A stretch of DNA of 64,000 nucleotides from Tautonia marina (GCF_009177065.1 NZ_WEZF01000016.1:118064-182063); one strand, 5' to 3'; counted from the first letter of the stretch, positions 17,607-26,905 are shown. A program made the numbers and translations. The notes: generated from the letters alone by a model not told the origin.

Positions 17607-18131
17607 ACGAATCGGCTCCTTGCGATCCCCCGACGACGAGCGCTCGGGGTTCGAATCGGCATGAGGGTCAACGGGTTGGCCCGAAGGAACCGGGGGAGGC
17701 TGGTCGTCCTGAGCGTCGGTCGGCGCCGCCCCGTGATGGTTCTTTCGGCTCGATGAACGGCCCGGATCCGAGCCGTGACGGCCTCGCGGTTCAGACATGA
17801 TATGCCTCGCGATCGCGGCCCTCGCCTCGTGGCGTGTAACTTTCCATCGGCCTGCGCCAACGGCGACGGTGAGCCCGGGTTCCGAGGAAGCGGAACGAGG
17901 TCCAACCGGGTTGTCGCGACCGATTAGATCCGACTGGTCCGGGCAATCCGAGCGTTCCGGACCCTTGTCGAACGAACCACACCACGGACGATCTCCCTTC
18001 CCTCCGGACCCGGTCGGGCCGATGGCGGCCGTTTGCGGGTCCTGAACGTTTCGATCCCCGAATCGAGCCAGGACGCGGGCCGGATCGAGAGCGGCCCGCG
18101 ACTGGTTTTGGCAAAAGTGGCGTTGCGTCCG
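17607..18131. other. Intergenic region, no gene recognised
   Basis: 525 bases between two minus-strand genes. Open frames on both strands are Arg/Pro/Ser-rich shadows with no family resemblance. The ribosome site and presumably the promoter of the ADP-ribosylglycohydrolase gene lie at the left end; no hairpin of note is seen. Confidence 0.4.
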
Positions 18132-19424
18132 CTACCCCGTCAAGGCCCAGGGGGCTCGATAGGGGCGGGAGAGCATGGCGGCGGCCTCGTCGTCGTCGTC
18201 GATCGTCTCGCGGACCGGGTCCCAGGGGATCGGTCGGCCGAGTCGAGCGGCGATGTTGCCCAGGTGGCAGACGGTCGCCGAGCGGTGGCCGATCTCGACA
18301 TCGCAGATCGGCCGATTGCGGTCCTTGATGCAGGTGATCCAGTTTTCGAAGTGGTTGCGGCTGACTTCCAGGCGGATCGCGTCGGAGCCGGCAGGCTCGT
18401 CGAGGATTTCCTGGGGATCGGCTTCCAGTTTGCCTCGGGCCACGAAAATCGACCCGTCGGAGCCTTCGAACCGGATGCCGTTCGGGTCGCCGAGCCCTTG
18501 CCGGCAGCGAACCTGAACACCGTCATCGTAGGTGTAGACGACCTCGCTGGTGGTCGGCACCTCGTACCAGGCCTCGGGATGATACGACACCGAGACGGGA
18601 TCGACCCGGACCGGGCCGGACTCGTCTCGTCCGAGGGCCCACTGGACGATGTCGAGGTGGTGGGCTCCCCAGTTGGTCATCTGACCGCCGGAATAGGGCC
18701 AGAAGAAGCGGAAGTTGTAATGGACCTGCTTCGGATTGAACGGACGGAACGGCGCGGGGCCGAGCCAGAAGTCGTAATCCAGTTCGGCCGGGGGTTTGGT
18801 GTCGGGCACGGGGGGGCCTTCGAAATTGACCCCGGGAAGCCCGACGACGATCTGGCGGATGGTGCCGATTCGACCGTTGCGAACGGCTTCGGCCGCGCGG
18901 CGGAACTCGGAGCTGGAGCGTTGCTGGCTGCCGGTCTGAACAACGCGATCGTGCGACCGGGCGGCCGAGGTCATGGCTCGACCCTCGGCGACGGTGAGCG
19001 AGAGGGGCTTTTCGCAGTAGACATCCTTGCCGGCCTTGCAGGCGTCGATGGTCGGCAGGGCGTGCCAGTGGTCGGGGGTGGTGATCAGGACGGCGTCGAT
19101 GTCGGGTCGATCGAGCAGTTCTCGATAGTCGGAGAAGGTGGGGACGGTCGAACCGGCCCGCTCAGCCACCAGGGCCGACGCTCTGGCAAGGACCTCGGAA
19201 TCGACATCGCAGAGGGCGGCGACCTCGGCGTCGGCGCGGCCGAGCAAGGCTTTCAGATTATTCGACCCTTGATTGCGGACGCCGATGAAGCCGACCCGAA
19301 CCCGGTCGGCGGCGCCGAAGGCCCGCGCCGGGACAACACTCGGAAAGGCGGACGCGAGGCCGAGGCCGGCAAGACCTCCCAGAAATTGGCGACGATTCGG
19401 AGCAAAGTGTTCCCGGTTTCTCAT
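18132..19424 (-). CDS. Tat-exported Gfo/Idh/MocA family oxidoreductase
   Basis: 430 residues from ATG 19424. The N-terminus NRRQFLGGLAGLGLASAF is a twin-arginine signal. The Rossmann motif follows (VRVGFIGVRNQGSNNL), then AALCDVD, the CEKPLSLTVAEG motif with its conserved catalytic-site Lys, and a C-terminal alpha/beta domain with the WGAHHLDIVQWALG signature. Known family members oxidise sugars or sugar conjugates with bound NAD(P); planctomycete exported versions are very numerous. A DUF1080 hydrolase gene lies upstream on the same strand. In characterised Bacteroides systems, such oxidoreductases and 3-keto-disaccharide hydrolases work in one pathway, so a shared role in exported-glycoside breakdown is plausible but inferred. 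Confidence 0.93.
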   Translation of the reverse strand: MRNREHFAPNRRQFLGGLAGLGLASAFPSVVPARAFGAADRVRVGFIGVRNQGSNNLKALLGRADAEVAALCDVDSEVLARASALVAERAGSTVPTFSDYRELLDRPDIDAVLITTPDHWHALPTIDACKAGKDVYCEKPLSLTVAEGRAMTSAARSHDRVVQTGSQQRSSSEFRRAAEAVRNGRIGTIRQIVVGLPGVNFEGPPVPDTKPPAELDYDFWLGPAPFRPFNPKQVHYNFRFFWPYSGGQMTNWGAHHLDIVQWALGRDESGPVRVDPVSVSYHPEAWYEVPTTSEVVYTYDDGVQVRCRQGLGDPNGIRFEGSDGSIFVARGKLEADPQEILDEPAGSDAIRLEVSRNHFENWITCIKDRNRPICDVEIGHRSATVCHLGNIAARLGRPIPWDPVRETIDDDDEAAAMLSRPYRAPWALTG

Positions 19425-19800
19425 CTCAAGTCGTCTCCAACAAAGCGGAAGGCTCGCAACAGAACGCGGCGCACAAAGAATGCTGCGGGCGATGGGATCC
19501 GGAGCGCGATCCACCGATCAATCCCAGGCACACCGGGCGAGCCCGGTGCCTTTCGTCAGGCGTCACCAGAGGTTGGCTCAAGGGTGTCAACGGGGCTGGT
19601 CAGGACATTTGAGCACGAATCAAGAACACGGCGAAGGGAACTCAGTCAGCGAACTTCGAGGCAGCCTGCGAAACCAATGAGAAACCGAGCGGTTGAACCG
19701 GAGTTCTCCGGGAATGTCCGAAGGGACCGACACGAGTCGGGACGAGTGGGTCCAGACTCATGTTCAGCGTACGGGTCCCCGATCGTTCCGTTCGGTCAGA
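19425..19800. other. Intergenic region with one hairpin
   Basis: 376 bases between two minus-strand genes. The hairpin at 19531-19548 (CACCGGGC/GCCCGGTG), flanked by TTT on the plus strand, is the only structure seen. No gene is supported. Confidence 0.45.
19531..19548. repeat. GC-rich hairpin between DUF1080 and Gfo/Idh genes
   Basis: CACCGGGC and GCCCGGTG are perfect reverse complements separated by two bases. TTT follows on the plus strand only, so it is not a clear intrinsic terminator for the flanking minus-strand genes. It may separate the two transcripts. Confidence 0.4.
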
Positions 19801-20544
19801 TCAATCGTCGAGGGGAACGAGCCAAATGTTGCGGAACTGGACGGGATCGGAATGGTCCTGGAGGTGAAGAGGCCCCGGGGTACTGGGGTCGCCACCGAGT
19901 CCGGACCGGGTGTTGTCCACGGGAATCGGGACATTGTCGTGAATCAAGACGCCGTTCTGGTAAACGGTCATCCGAGCGGGTTCGACCTTCTGGCCGTCTC
20001 GAAACACCGGGGCACGGAAGTCAATGTCGTACGACTGCCAGATGGTTGGTGCCTTGCAAACGTTGACCAGGGGAGGGGCAACCTCGTAGATGGCGCCGCA
20101 GTCGTTCGAGCGGGGCTCGGCAATGCCGTAGCTGTCGAGCACCTGCACCTCGTAGCGTCCCTGGTTGTAAACGCCGCTGTTGCCGCGGGCCTGGCCGGCC
20201 AGCTCGGGCTGGTAGGGAACGCGGAACTCGACGTGCAGGCGGTAGTGGCCATCGAAGGTCCGGCGGGTCTTGAGGCCGAAGTCGCCGCCGCGGGCCGGGG
20301 CCTGCATGGCGCCGCCTTCGACCAGAAGCCAGGCAGGCGGCTGCCCGTCAATCTGGACCCACTGATCGAGGTTTGAGCCGTCGAAGAGGATGATTGCCCC
20401 CTCGGGAGGGGGAGTCGACTCGACGTGCTGAAGGTCTTCGGGGCGGGCGATCTTAAGATCGCCGAGGTCAGCGTACTGGGCGAATCCTGGCGCGGCGCAG
20501 GCCAGAGAGACGGCCAGGGCTCCCATCCCGATCGTCGACCGCAT
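19801..20544 (-). CDS. Exported 3-keto-disaccharide hydrolase family protein (DUF1080)
   Basis: 247 residues from ATG 20544 (a GTG at 20559 is an alternative). The signal peptide MRSTIGMGALAVSLACAAPGFA is followed by the concanavalin-like DUF1080 fold: IILFDGSNLDQWVQ, an inner strand YRLHVEFRVP, NSGVYNQGRYEVQVLDSYG and the closing strand FRNIWLVPLDD. Studied relatives cleave 3-keto-glycosides produced by Gfo/Idh-type dehydrogenases. The motif RGNSGVY is the family's conserved binding region. It lies upstream of, and in the same direction as, the Tat-exported oxidoreductase, with 376 nt between them, so it could be a partner though not tightly coupled. A second member lies at 23765-24439. Confidence 0.9.
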   Translation of the reverse strand: MRSTIGMGALAVSLACAAPGFAQYADLGDLKIARPEDLQHVESTPPPEGAIILFDGSNLDQWVQIDGQPPAWLLVEGGAMQAPARGGDFGLKTRRTFDGHYRLHVEFRVPYQPELAGQARGNSGVYNQGRYEVQVLDSYGIAEPRSNDCGAIYEVAPPLVNVCKAPTIWQSYDIDFRAPVFRDGQKVEPARMTVYQNGVLIHDNVPIPVDNTRSGLGGDPSTPGPLHLQDHSDPVQFRNIWLVPLDD

Positions 20545-20977
20545 GGTCTGGGGCTCCACGGAGTCGTCGGAAAAGGTTCTGGCCGATCACACCCCGGAGG
20601 CATGATGGCCAGCGTTCGGGATCATGGTGTCGGCGCAGGTCGGCGGCGTCAAGCGGCTGGTCGTCCGGAAGACCGAGCAAGTTCCTCAACTTGTTCCACG
20701 AACGCCGTTTCGGGCTCGGAATGGATTTTCCGGCCTGGCCCTCGAAATCGACCGAACCGGAATAATCACAACGATTCAAGATTTTTTTACCTGGCGATTT
20801 CAATTCTGGTATGGACTCTGCGTGGCAGGGACGCGGCATCGGCGGTGTCGGTATGATGAGAGGAAAGGCGATGGGTGAGGCCACGGCGGCTCGTTCGCCC
20901 GAGGAAACCGATCCCGCAAGAAATCGTTTGCTTCCCGACTGTTGCGACGCAAACGGCCCAGCACGAGAGCAGCCATC
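20545..20977. other. Divergent intergenic region
   Basis: 433 bases between the divergent DUF1080 and LOG-family genes. It contains a locally AT-rich patch (20758-20830, with a run of seven T near 20785) that stands out in this genome and is a likely promoter zone for the rightward gene. No coding frame is convincing. Confidence 0.4.
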
Positions 20978-21910
20978 ATGAATCGACGCGACCCGAACGG
21001 AGCGACCCCCGAGTCTCAGGATTCGGGACTCGGCAAGGGGGCTCGCCTGCAAGACCTGGACACCCTGCGCCGCCGACACGCTCGGCAAGGATCGCGGGCC
21101 TATCGGCAGCCGACCGAGGACGAGGAGCTGCTGAATCATCCCAGGCCAGAGGCTCCCGTCCCGCTGGCCCCCGAGCAAGGGCAATTCACGCATACCGACC
21201 CCTGGCGCGTGCTGCGGATTCAGGGGGAGTTCGTCATGGGATTCAACGCCCTGGCCGAGGTGGGGGCGGCGGTCGCGGTCTTCGGATCGGCGCGGATCAA
21301 GGAGGGGCACCCCTGGTACGATGCGGCCCGATCGCTGGGCCGGAAGCTGGCCGAGACCGGCTTTGCCGTGATCACCGGCGGCGGCCCCGGCCTGATGGAA
21401 GCGGCCAACCGGGGGGCGTCGGAGGCCGAGGGCCTGTCGATCGGATGCAACATCGAGTTGCCATTCGAACAGATGGGCAACCCCTATTCCAACCTCTCGA
21501 TCAACTTCCGGTACTTCTTCGTCCGCAAGACGATGTTCGTGAAGTACACCGAGGGGTTTGTGATCTTCCCCGGCGGATTCGGCACGCTCGACGAGCTGTT
21601 TGAAGCCCTGACGCTGGTGCAGACGACGAAAATCAACCGATTCCCGATCATTCTGTACGATTCGAACTACTGGCGAGGGATGCTCGACTGGGTTGAGCAA
21701 ACGATGCTTCCGGCGGGAATGATCTCTCCCGAAGACCTGAAGCTCTTGATCGTGACCGACTCGCTCGACGAGGTCTGCGCCACGCTGGTCGATTGCTACA
21801 GCAAACGCTGCGGGGAAAGCAAAAAGCGAGCGGAGGGGGCCAGGCTCGACGCCGAGTCCTCGGAATCCCCGACGACGGCTCAGGCGTCGAGCAAGGCGGA
21901 TGGCCAGTAA
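20978..21910 (+). CDS. LOG-family nucleotide phosphoribohydrolase (TIGR00730 type)
   Basis: 310 residues from ATG 20978 (an in-frame TTG at 20942 is less likely). The Rossmann-like core shows AVAVFGSARI, then TGGGPGLMEAANRGASEAEG and the catalytic pair of the LOG family in FPGGFGTLDELFEALTLVQ (PGGxGTxxE). Related enzymes release the base from nucleoside 5'-monophosphates: cytokinin riboside phosphates in plants, and AMP or other nucleotides in bacteria. The N-terminal about 85 residues and the C-terminal Ser/Ala-rich tail are extra relative to short LOG proteins and place it with the longer bacterial branch. It is presumably cytosolic; the substrate is not evident. Confidence 0.9.
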   Translation: MNRRDPNGATPESQDSGLGKGARLQDLDTLRRRHARQGSRAYRQPTEDEELLNHPRPEAPVPLAPEQGQFTHTDPWRVLRIQGEFVMGFNALAEVGAAVAVFGSARIKEGHPWYDAARSLGRKLAETGFAVITGGGPGLMEAANRGASEAEGLSIGCNIELPFEQMGNPYSNLSINFRYFFVRKTMFVKYTEGFVIFPGGFGTLDELFEALTLVQTTKINRFPIILYDSNYWRGMLDWVEQTMLPAGMISPEDLKLLIVTDSLDEVCATLVDCYSKRCGESKKRAEGARLDAESSESPTTAQASSKADGQ

Positions 21911-22063
21911 GGTGGATCGTGTCGGCCAAGGACAATCGCCGCTTGCCATGACCCCGGACCAGGGGAGAGAATACGCAGAATGTCGCCCAGGGCTCGGGAT
22001 CGGCCGCGCCGCCCGAGCCGGGTTCGATCCCGAAAGCCCCGCCATCAAGCCCCTTGAGGAACG

Positions 22064-23290
22064 ATGATCGACGCGAACGGTTCGGATCGCGCCGTCGATG
22101 ACTCGGCGTTTGAGGAACTCGACCACGCCCTGACCGACGAAGGAGCGACCGCGGCGATCGACCGGCTGATCACGCGGCTCGATCACGGTGAGGAGCCCCG
22201 CGCCCTGCTCGACGCCCTGCTCCTGAAGGCTCGGCTCGATCTGGGATTGCCCGCGGTCTATTCCGGAATGCTGTCGAGCTTGCCCGAGCCGACCCGGACC
22301 CAGTACGAGGACCGCTACATCGAGGCCCTGCGCACGGTCGGTCGGAAACGGTTGGAGGCCGGCGACCTGATCGGAGCCTGGCCTTACTTCCGCACGATCG
22401 GCGAGAAGGAGCCGGTGGCCGAGGCAATCGAGGCGGTCGATCCGGCCTCGACCGACGGCCAGGTGCTCGGGCAGATCATGGAGCTGGCCCTTCAGCACGG
22501 CGTTCACCCGAGACGGGGGTTCGAGCTGGTGCTGGAAACCTACGGCCCCTGCTCGGCGATCACGGCCTTCGAGCATTTGCCGCCCGACGAGGCGACCCGG
22601 CAACCGTGCGCCGATCGGCTCGTGCGGTACCTGCACGAGCAGTTGCGCGCCACGCTCAAGGCCGAGATCGAGCGATCGGGACGGCCGAAGCCGGCCGAGG
22701 ATGCGTCGATCGCCGAGCTGGTGGAGGCGAACCCTTGGCTGTTCGAGGAGGACGCCTACCACATCGACACCTCGCACCTGGCGGCCGTCGTCCGCATGAG
22801 TCCGTTGCTCCAGGACCCCGAGGCGATCCGGCAAGCGGTTGGCCTGACCGAGTACGGCCGTCGGCTCAGCGACCGGCACCGCTACGAGGGAGATCCGCCC
22901 TTCGAACAGCTTTACGAGGACCACGGGATTTACCTTCGCGCCTTGCTGGGCGAAGGGGTCGATGAGGCGATCGCCCACTTCCGAGCGAAGCTGGAACCGC
23001 CCGATCCCGACGGCGACGACCTGGCCTCGACCCTGCCGGCGCAAATTCTCATTCGCCTGCTCGACCGTCTCGGTCGGCAGGAGGAGGCGATCCCGCTGGC
23101 GGCGGAGTACCTTCACGGGGTTCCCGAGGGCCTGCTCCTGTGCCCCGGCCTGCTTCAGCTTTGCCAGGCGAGCGGACGGCCGGACCTGCTGGCCGAGCAT
23201 GCGAGGTCGGGCGGCGATCTCGTCTCGTACCTCGCGGCCAGGGTTTCGGCATCGAGCCCCCCGGCCGATTCCTCGGCATCGTCTCGGTAA
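22064..23290 (+). CDS. Conserved alpha-helical hypothetical protein
   Basis: 408 residues, strongly acidic, with no signal peptide and no membrane segment. The sequence is made of helical hairpins (for example YIEALRTVGRKRLEAGDLIGAWPYFRTIGEKEP and LIRLLDRLGRQEEAIPLAAEYLHG) that look like degenerate TPR or solenoid repeats; the tail after about 390 is Ser/Ala-rich and likely disordered. No catalytic motif is recognised. The following 107-residue gene starts 69 nt downstream on the same strand and may form an operon with it. Function unknown. Confidence 0.75.
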   Translation: MIDANGSDRAVDDSAFEELDHALTDEGATAAIDRLITRLDHGEEPRALLDALLLKARLDLGLPAVYSGMLSSLPEPTRTQYEDRYIEALRTVGRKRLEAGDLIGAWPYFRTIGEKEPVAEAIEAVDPASTDGQVLGQIMELALQHGVHPRRGFELVLETYGPCSAITAFEHLPPDEATRQPCADRLVRYLHEQLRATLKAEIERSGRPKPAEDASIAELVEANPWLFEEDAYHIDTSHLAAVVRMSPLLQDPEAIRQAVGLTEYGRRLSDRHRYEGDPPFEQLYEDHGIYLRALLGEGVDEAIAHFRAKLEPPDPDGDDLASTLPAQILIRLLDRLGRQEEAIPLAAEYLHGVPEGLLLCPGLLQLCQASGRPDLLAEHARSGGDLVSYLAARVSASSPPADSSASSR

Positions 23291-23359
23291 CGGAAAGAAG
23301 ACCATTCCCGGAACGGAACGTCCTGGAACCACACCCCCAGCAAGGGAGGAAGGGCTTTG

Positions 23360-23683
23360 ATGTCCGGGAAAGATCCCGATGCCCGCGAAGTCGACCGGGT
23401 CGATGCGCTGCTGACGAGTGCCGATTCGGCACGAATCGACGAGTTTCTGGAGCGTTGCGTGGAAGGCTCGCGCTGGATGGCCCACATTCGAACGGCCGAC
23501 GTGGAGGCGAAGGTGATTCGCCGTCATCCGCTGGCGTCGATCAGCGAGCGAGATTGCACCTGCGTGCGGCTCCTGCTGGATCTTCCGGTGCCGGTCGAGC
23601 CCGGCCTTCGCTTCCGCATCACGGACCTGGACGACCCGAGCCTTGAAGCCGCGGCCATCGTCCGACCGTGGGGATCGACCTGA
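23360..23683 (+). CDS. Small hypothetical protein
   Basis: 107 residues from ATG 23360, preceded by a good AAGGGAGGAAGG site. The N-terminal half is helical (ARIDEFLERCVEGSRWMAHIRTADVEAKVIRRH) and the C-terminal half predicts beta strands (CVRLLLDLPVPVEPGLRFRITDL). No known family is recognised. It follows the helical hypothetical protein with a 69-nt gap, so the two may be cotranscribed. It is treated as real because of the ribosome site, codon pattern and lack of any competing frame. Confidence 0.6.
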   Translation: MSGKDPDAREVDRVDALLTSADSARIDEFLERCVEGSRWMAHIRTADVEAKVIRRHPLASISERDCTCVRLLLDLPVPVEPGLRFRITDLDDPSLEAAAIVRPWGST

Positions 23684-23764
23684 TCGGCACGGTCTGGGCA
23701 CGATGCGTTGCTGTTCCCTGGAATCACCTCGACTCCTTATTTTTTTCTTGAGAGACTTTCCCCG

Positions 23765-24439
23765 ATGACCTCCATTGCCCCCTCGATGGGATTCGCCTGG
23801 CTGATCACCCTGGCCCTGCTGGGAGCCGAAGACAAGGCATCACGGCCCCAGGCCGAACCCGGCCGGGAACTGTTTGACGGGCAGTCGCTCGACGGCTGGG
23901 AGCGGTTCGGCGGCCAGAACGAAGGGGCCTGGAAGGTCGAAGACGGGTGCATCGTCGTCGATGGCGAGCGCGGCGGTTGGATCGGGACGCCCCGCGATTA
24001 CGCCGATTTCGTGTTGCGGCTGGAGTTTCGGATCGCCACGCCGGGGAGCAACTCGGGAGTGTATTTGCGGGCACCGGCCGACACGTCGCACATTTCCCGG
24101 ACGGGGATGGAGATTCAGATCCTCGACGACGACCACCCGCGCTACGCGACGATCCAGCCGTGGCAGCGGACCGGGTCGATTTACCACGTGGCGGCGGCCG
24201 AACCGGGCCACCTGAAGCCGACCGGGGAATGGAACACGATGGAAGTTCGGGCCGAAGGCCCTCATGTGGTGATTCGGTTGAACGGCGAGACGATCGTGGA
24301 TGATCAGATCGACCAGCATCCGGACCTGGACGAGGAGCATCCGGGATTGAAGCGCGAGGCTGGGCGGATTGGCCTTCAGTGCCACAACGGGCGGGTCGAG
24401 TTCCGTGACATTCGGGTCGAGGACCTGTCGAGCGAGTGA
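23765..24439 (+). CDS. Exported 3-keto-disaccharide hydrolase family protein (DUF1080), second copy
   Basis: 224 residues from ATG 23765. A short hydrophobic leader (MGFAWLITLALLGAEDKA) suggests export. The DUF1080 pattern is complete: ELFDGQSLDGWERFGG, WKVEDGCIVV, DFVLRLEFRI, GSNSGVYLRAP, GMEIQILDDDHP, WNTMEVRAEGP, and the last strands GLQCHNGRVEFRDIRVEDL. This is the commoner planctomycete subtype, distinct from the 19801-20544 copy, which has a longer N-terminus and a shorter middle. It has no oxidoreductase immediately next to it. The glycerol facilitator follows after 64 nt on the same strand. Confidence 0.92.
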   Translation: MTSIAPSMGFAWLITLALLGAEDKASRPQAEPGRELFDGQSLDGWERFGGQNEGAWKVEDGCIVVDGERGGWIGTPRDYADFVLRLEFRIATPGSNSGVYLRAPADTSHISRTGMEIQILDDDHPRYATIQPWQRTGSIYHVAAAEPGHLKPTGEWNTMEVRAEGPHVVIRLNGETIVDDQIDQHPDLDEEHPGLKREAGRIGLQCHNGRVEFRDIRVEDLSSE

Positions 24440-24503
24440 TTCGAACGGAAAGGCCCCTGCCCTCTTGCGAGAGACCGACGCGCCGTCTACGCTTGCTCCG
24501 ATC

Positions 24504-25334
24504 ATGAACGAACCACCGTTGAAATCGGCGATCGTTGGCGAGTTTCTGGGCACAGCGTTGCTGATTTTGCTCGGCAACGGGGTGGTGGCGTCAGTCGTCC
24601 TGCTGGACAAGCAGGCGGACTGGATCGTCATCACGACCGGCTGGGGCCTGGCGGTGATGCTGGGGATCTACCTCAGCGGTCGGCTCAGCGGTGGGCACAT
24701 CAACCCGGCGGTCACGCTGGCGCTGGCGGTTCGAGGGCAATTGCCCTGGCCTCGCGTGCCGGTCTACTGGGCCGCGCAGGTGGCGGGGGCGTTTGCCGGG
24801 GCGATGCTCGTCTATGTCGATTACGCCGAAGCGTTTCGGGCGTTTGAGGCGGCCAACGGCCTCACGAGAGGACAGCTGGTCGAAGGCCGCTTGCCCGATC
24901 CGGCTGCCGGAGGAGCGGGAGTATTCTTCACCGCGCCGGCCTTTGACGTGACCTGGCGATCGCTGTTCAGCGAGGTGCTGGGAACGGCCGTGCTGCTGGT
25001 GGGGGTTCGAGCGCTGTCGGATCGTCGCAATACCCACTTCCGCGAGTACTTCGAGCCGATGCTGGTTGGCTTGCTCGTCTTTGCAATCGGGCTGTCGCTG
25101 GGCGGGTTGACCGGATACGCGATCAACCCGGCCCGCGACCTCGGCCCGAGGCTCGCCGCCGCGCTTCTGGGATGGGGACCGGCGGCCTTCCAGACCCACG
25201 ACTGGTACTTCTGGGTGCCGATTGTCGGCCCGTTCGTCGGGGGGATCATCGGCGTGTTCGTGTACGATCTGCTGATTCATCCGAACCTGCCGAGCCGAGA
25301 CGAACCGACCCCACCGGGCACGATCGTCAGTTGA
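24504..25334 (+). CDS. MIP-family channel, glycerol-facilitator type (GlpF-like)
   Basis: 276 residues from ATG 24504. Six transmembrane helices and both half-helix signatures are visible: SGGHINPAVTLAL (first NPA) and GLTGYAINPARDLGPR (second NPA). An Asp directly after the second NPAR marks the aquaglyceroporin branch, so glycerol and other small polyols are expected cargo along with water. An extended loop at about 120-155 (AFEAANGLTRGQ...) is typical of bacterial GlpF. No glycerol kinase gene is adjacent, so it is not in a classical glp operon. The stop region overlaps the convergent downstream gene by 8 nt. Confidence 0.95.
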   Translation: MNEPPLKSAIVGEFLGTALLILLGNGVVASVVLLDKQADWIVITTGWGLAVMLGIYLSGRLSGGHINPAVTLALAVRGQLPWPRVPVYWAAQVAGAFAGAMLVYVDYAEAFRAFEAANGLTRGQLVEGRLPDPAAGGAGVFFTAPAFDVTWRSLFSEVLGTAVLLVGVRALSDRRNTHFREYFEPMLVGLLVFAIGLSLGGLTGYAINPARDLGPRLAAALLGWGPAAFQTHDWYFWVPIVGPFVGGIIGVFVYDLLIHPNLPSRDEPTPPGTIVS

Positions 25335-26097
25335 TCGGCGGGCCGATCGGCTGGGGTCCGGGGTCTGGGCAGTGGCTCAGGAACTCGGGGACCGAGACTC
25401 CCACGCCGGGCAACGATTCCCAGCTTGGCAAGCCGGGCCGGGTCTGGACCATGTAGGCCCAGTGGCCGACCTGCGGCTGGCCGCTCGGGTTGGAGAACAT
25501 CTGGTTCTCCATCGTCCACTGGCCGAACCTGGGCCGCATCTGGCCGATTCCCTGGGTGATGGTTGGGCTGGTCGAGTCGGCGGAGAGTGTGAAATTGATC
25601 AGGACACGGCCTTCCGGCGTCACCGATCCGACCATCGTGGAACAGGTTGGTTCGGCGTTCTGGAGCTGAGAGACGGTTACTCCCCAGAAGTAGCCGCCCC
25701 GAAAGCCGGTAATGTGGAAGACGGTCTGGTCGGAGACGGGAAGGATGACCTCGCTCGTCGGGTCGTAGACGACGGCAGGCAGGTTGACCGGTGGCACGTA
25801 CCAGTAGGTGTCGGCCAGCCAGGACCAGCGCGAGCCGATCGGCGGTTGGTGCGTCCGGGGCGCCGCCTCTTGCGTTTGCCTCGCGGCGAGCAAGGCTTGC
25901 TGGCGCTGGGCGAGGGCCTCGGCGAAGGGCCTGACCGGCGAGATTTGCGGGATGGATCGAGGCTCGTGAACCAGGGCCGCAGGCAGTCGGAGCATCGGGC
26001 GGGCGCTTCGGCTCAGCAACACGCGTCCTTCGAGCGATTCGACGGTCGGTGTTGGGGTCGCTCGCCGTCGCGAGCGGCCTGATCGGAAGTGATGCAT
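25327..26097 (-). CDS. Hypothetical exported protein with LEPR-XLL motif
   Basis: 256 residues from ATG 26097. The N-terminus has TPTVESLEGRVLLSRS, the LEPR-XLL motif (LExRxLLS) that marks a planctomycete export or surface-protein leader and replaces a classical signal peptide. The rest contains beta-rich segments (YDPTSEVILPVSDQTVFHITGFRGGYFWGV), a likely adhesin- or beta-sandwich-like domain, and a Pro-rich C-terminus. No enzymatic motif is seen. The frame extends to 26244 but that extra part is basic and repetitive. It converges on the GlpF gene with an 8-nt overlap of stop regions. Confidence 0.7.
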   Translation of the reverse strand: MHHFRSGRSRRRATPTPTVESLEGRVLLSRSARPMLRLPAALVHEPRSIPQISPVRPFAEALAQRQQALLAARQTQEAAPRTHQPPIGSRWSWLADTYWYVPPVNLPAVVYDPTSEVILPVSDQTVFHITGFRGGYFWGVTVSQLQNAEPTCSTMVGSVTPEGRVLINFTLSADSTSPTITQGIGQMRPRFGQWTMENQMFSNPSGQPQVGHWAYMVQTRPGLPSWESLPGVGVSVPEFLSHCPDPGPQPIGPPIN

Positions 26098-26322
26098 GAG
26101 ATCGGGTGCCTTGACCTTCCTCGGACGGGGTCGTTCCGCAAGGCCCGACAGACGGCGATCGGCAAAGCCTTCGGATCGGCGGTTTGCCGAGCCGAGGCTC
26201 CTCGATGGGTGCCGATCCGCCGATGGCCAGGTTAAGCGTACCACACGATCCCCGCCGGAGCGTCGGCCCGAGAAATCACGGGCCGACGACCTCGTCGAAG
26301 GGTCAAGGCTCGATCCGACGCC

Positions 26323-26700
26323 TTACTTCCAGCGCTGAAAGAGGCGCTCCAGGGCAGCAACGGCTTCGTGCAGGCGGTGCTCGTCCTCGGCGTAGAGGTC
26401 GCCGGTTTCCATGGGCATTCGGGAGACGCAGTGCGCGATCTGATCGCGCGAGCCGAGCATCTGGGCGTACATCCGGTCGTACGAGGCACGATCGGGTGAC
26501 TGGCCGAGCACGTCGAGCTTGCGGCGGGCCTCGGCGATGCGCTGATCCCATTGCTGGAGGATTTCTTCCAGCTTGGCGCGTTCCTTGAGGTGAACCCGCT
26601 GGGGGTAGGACGGATTCTTCGGGACCACCGGGCGGGGCGGTTGAGCCGGTAGGATGTCGTAACGACTGGACACGGGAGGCTCCAGAACTCGGTTCGCCAT
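26323..26700 (-). CDS. Hypothetical helical protein
   Basis: 125 residues from ATG 26700, with AAAGGG just upstream on the minus strand. After a Pro-rich N-terminus (VLEPPVSSRYDILPAQPPRPVVP), the body is one long amphipathic helical region (LKERAKLEEILQQWDQRIAEARRKL, and ahead of the end HRLHEAVAALERLFQRWK), so a coiled coil is likely. No membrane span. It is divergent from the PVC dehydrogenase gene. Function is unknown. Confidence 0.6.
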   Translation of the reverse strand: MANRVLEPPVSSRYDILPAQPPRPVVPKNPSYPQRVHLKERAKLEEILQQWDQRIAEARRKLDVLGQSPDRASYDRMYAQMLGSRDQIAHCVSRMPMETGDLYAEDEHRLHEAVAALERLFQRWK

Positions 26701-26905
26701 CGAACCCTTTGAAACGGGAAGGGCACAACGCCAGGAAGGCTCTGATTGTATGTCCGGAAGGGCGGGGCGCGAAGATCCGCTCACGCCTCGGTGCGCGGAT
26801 CGGATCGCGTTGTCGGTCGGCACGGTTGCGGATAGAATCCCGACCCGTCTCCCGCCCGAGCTTTGCCCATGCTTCCGAACTCCTTCCGGCCCGGGGGTTT
26901 TTGCC

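Noticed and set aside
17607..17798. N-terminal extension of the ADP-ribosylglycohydrolase.
   Set aside because: The stretch is Ser/Pro/Arg-rich without similarity, and a good ribosome site plus the domain start favour ATG 17606.
17791..18114. A 107-codon minus-strand frame.
   Set aside because: Arg/Gly/Ser-rich, no ribosome site, no family pattern.
20468..23701. A 1077-codon open frame on the minus strand.
   Set aside because: It is the mirror of the LOG-family gene and the helical hypothetical gene, which have family motifs, ribosome sites or proper codon patterns. GC-rich third positions keep the opposite strand open. The same applies to the long minus-strand frames at 988-2298, 6873-8915, 28238-29836 and 60511-62571.
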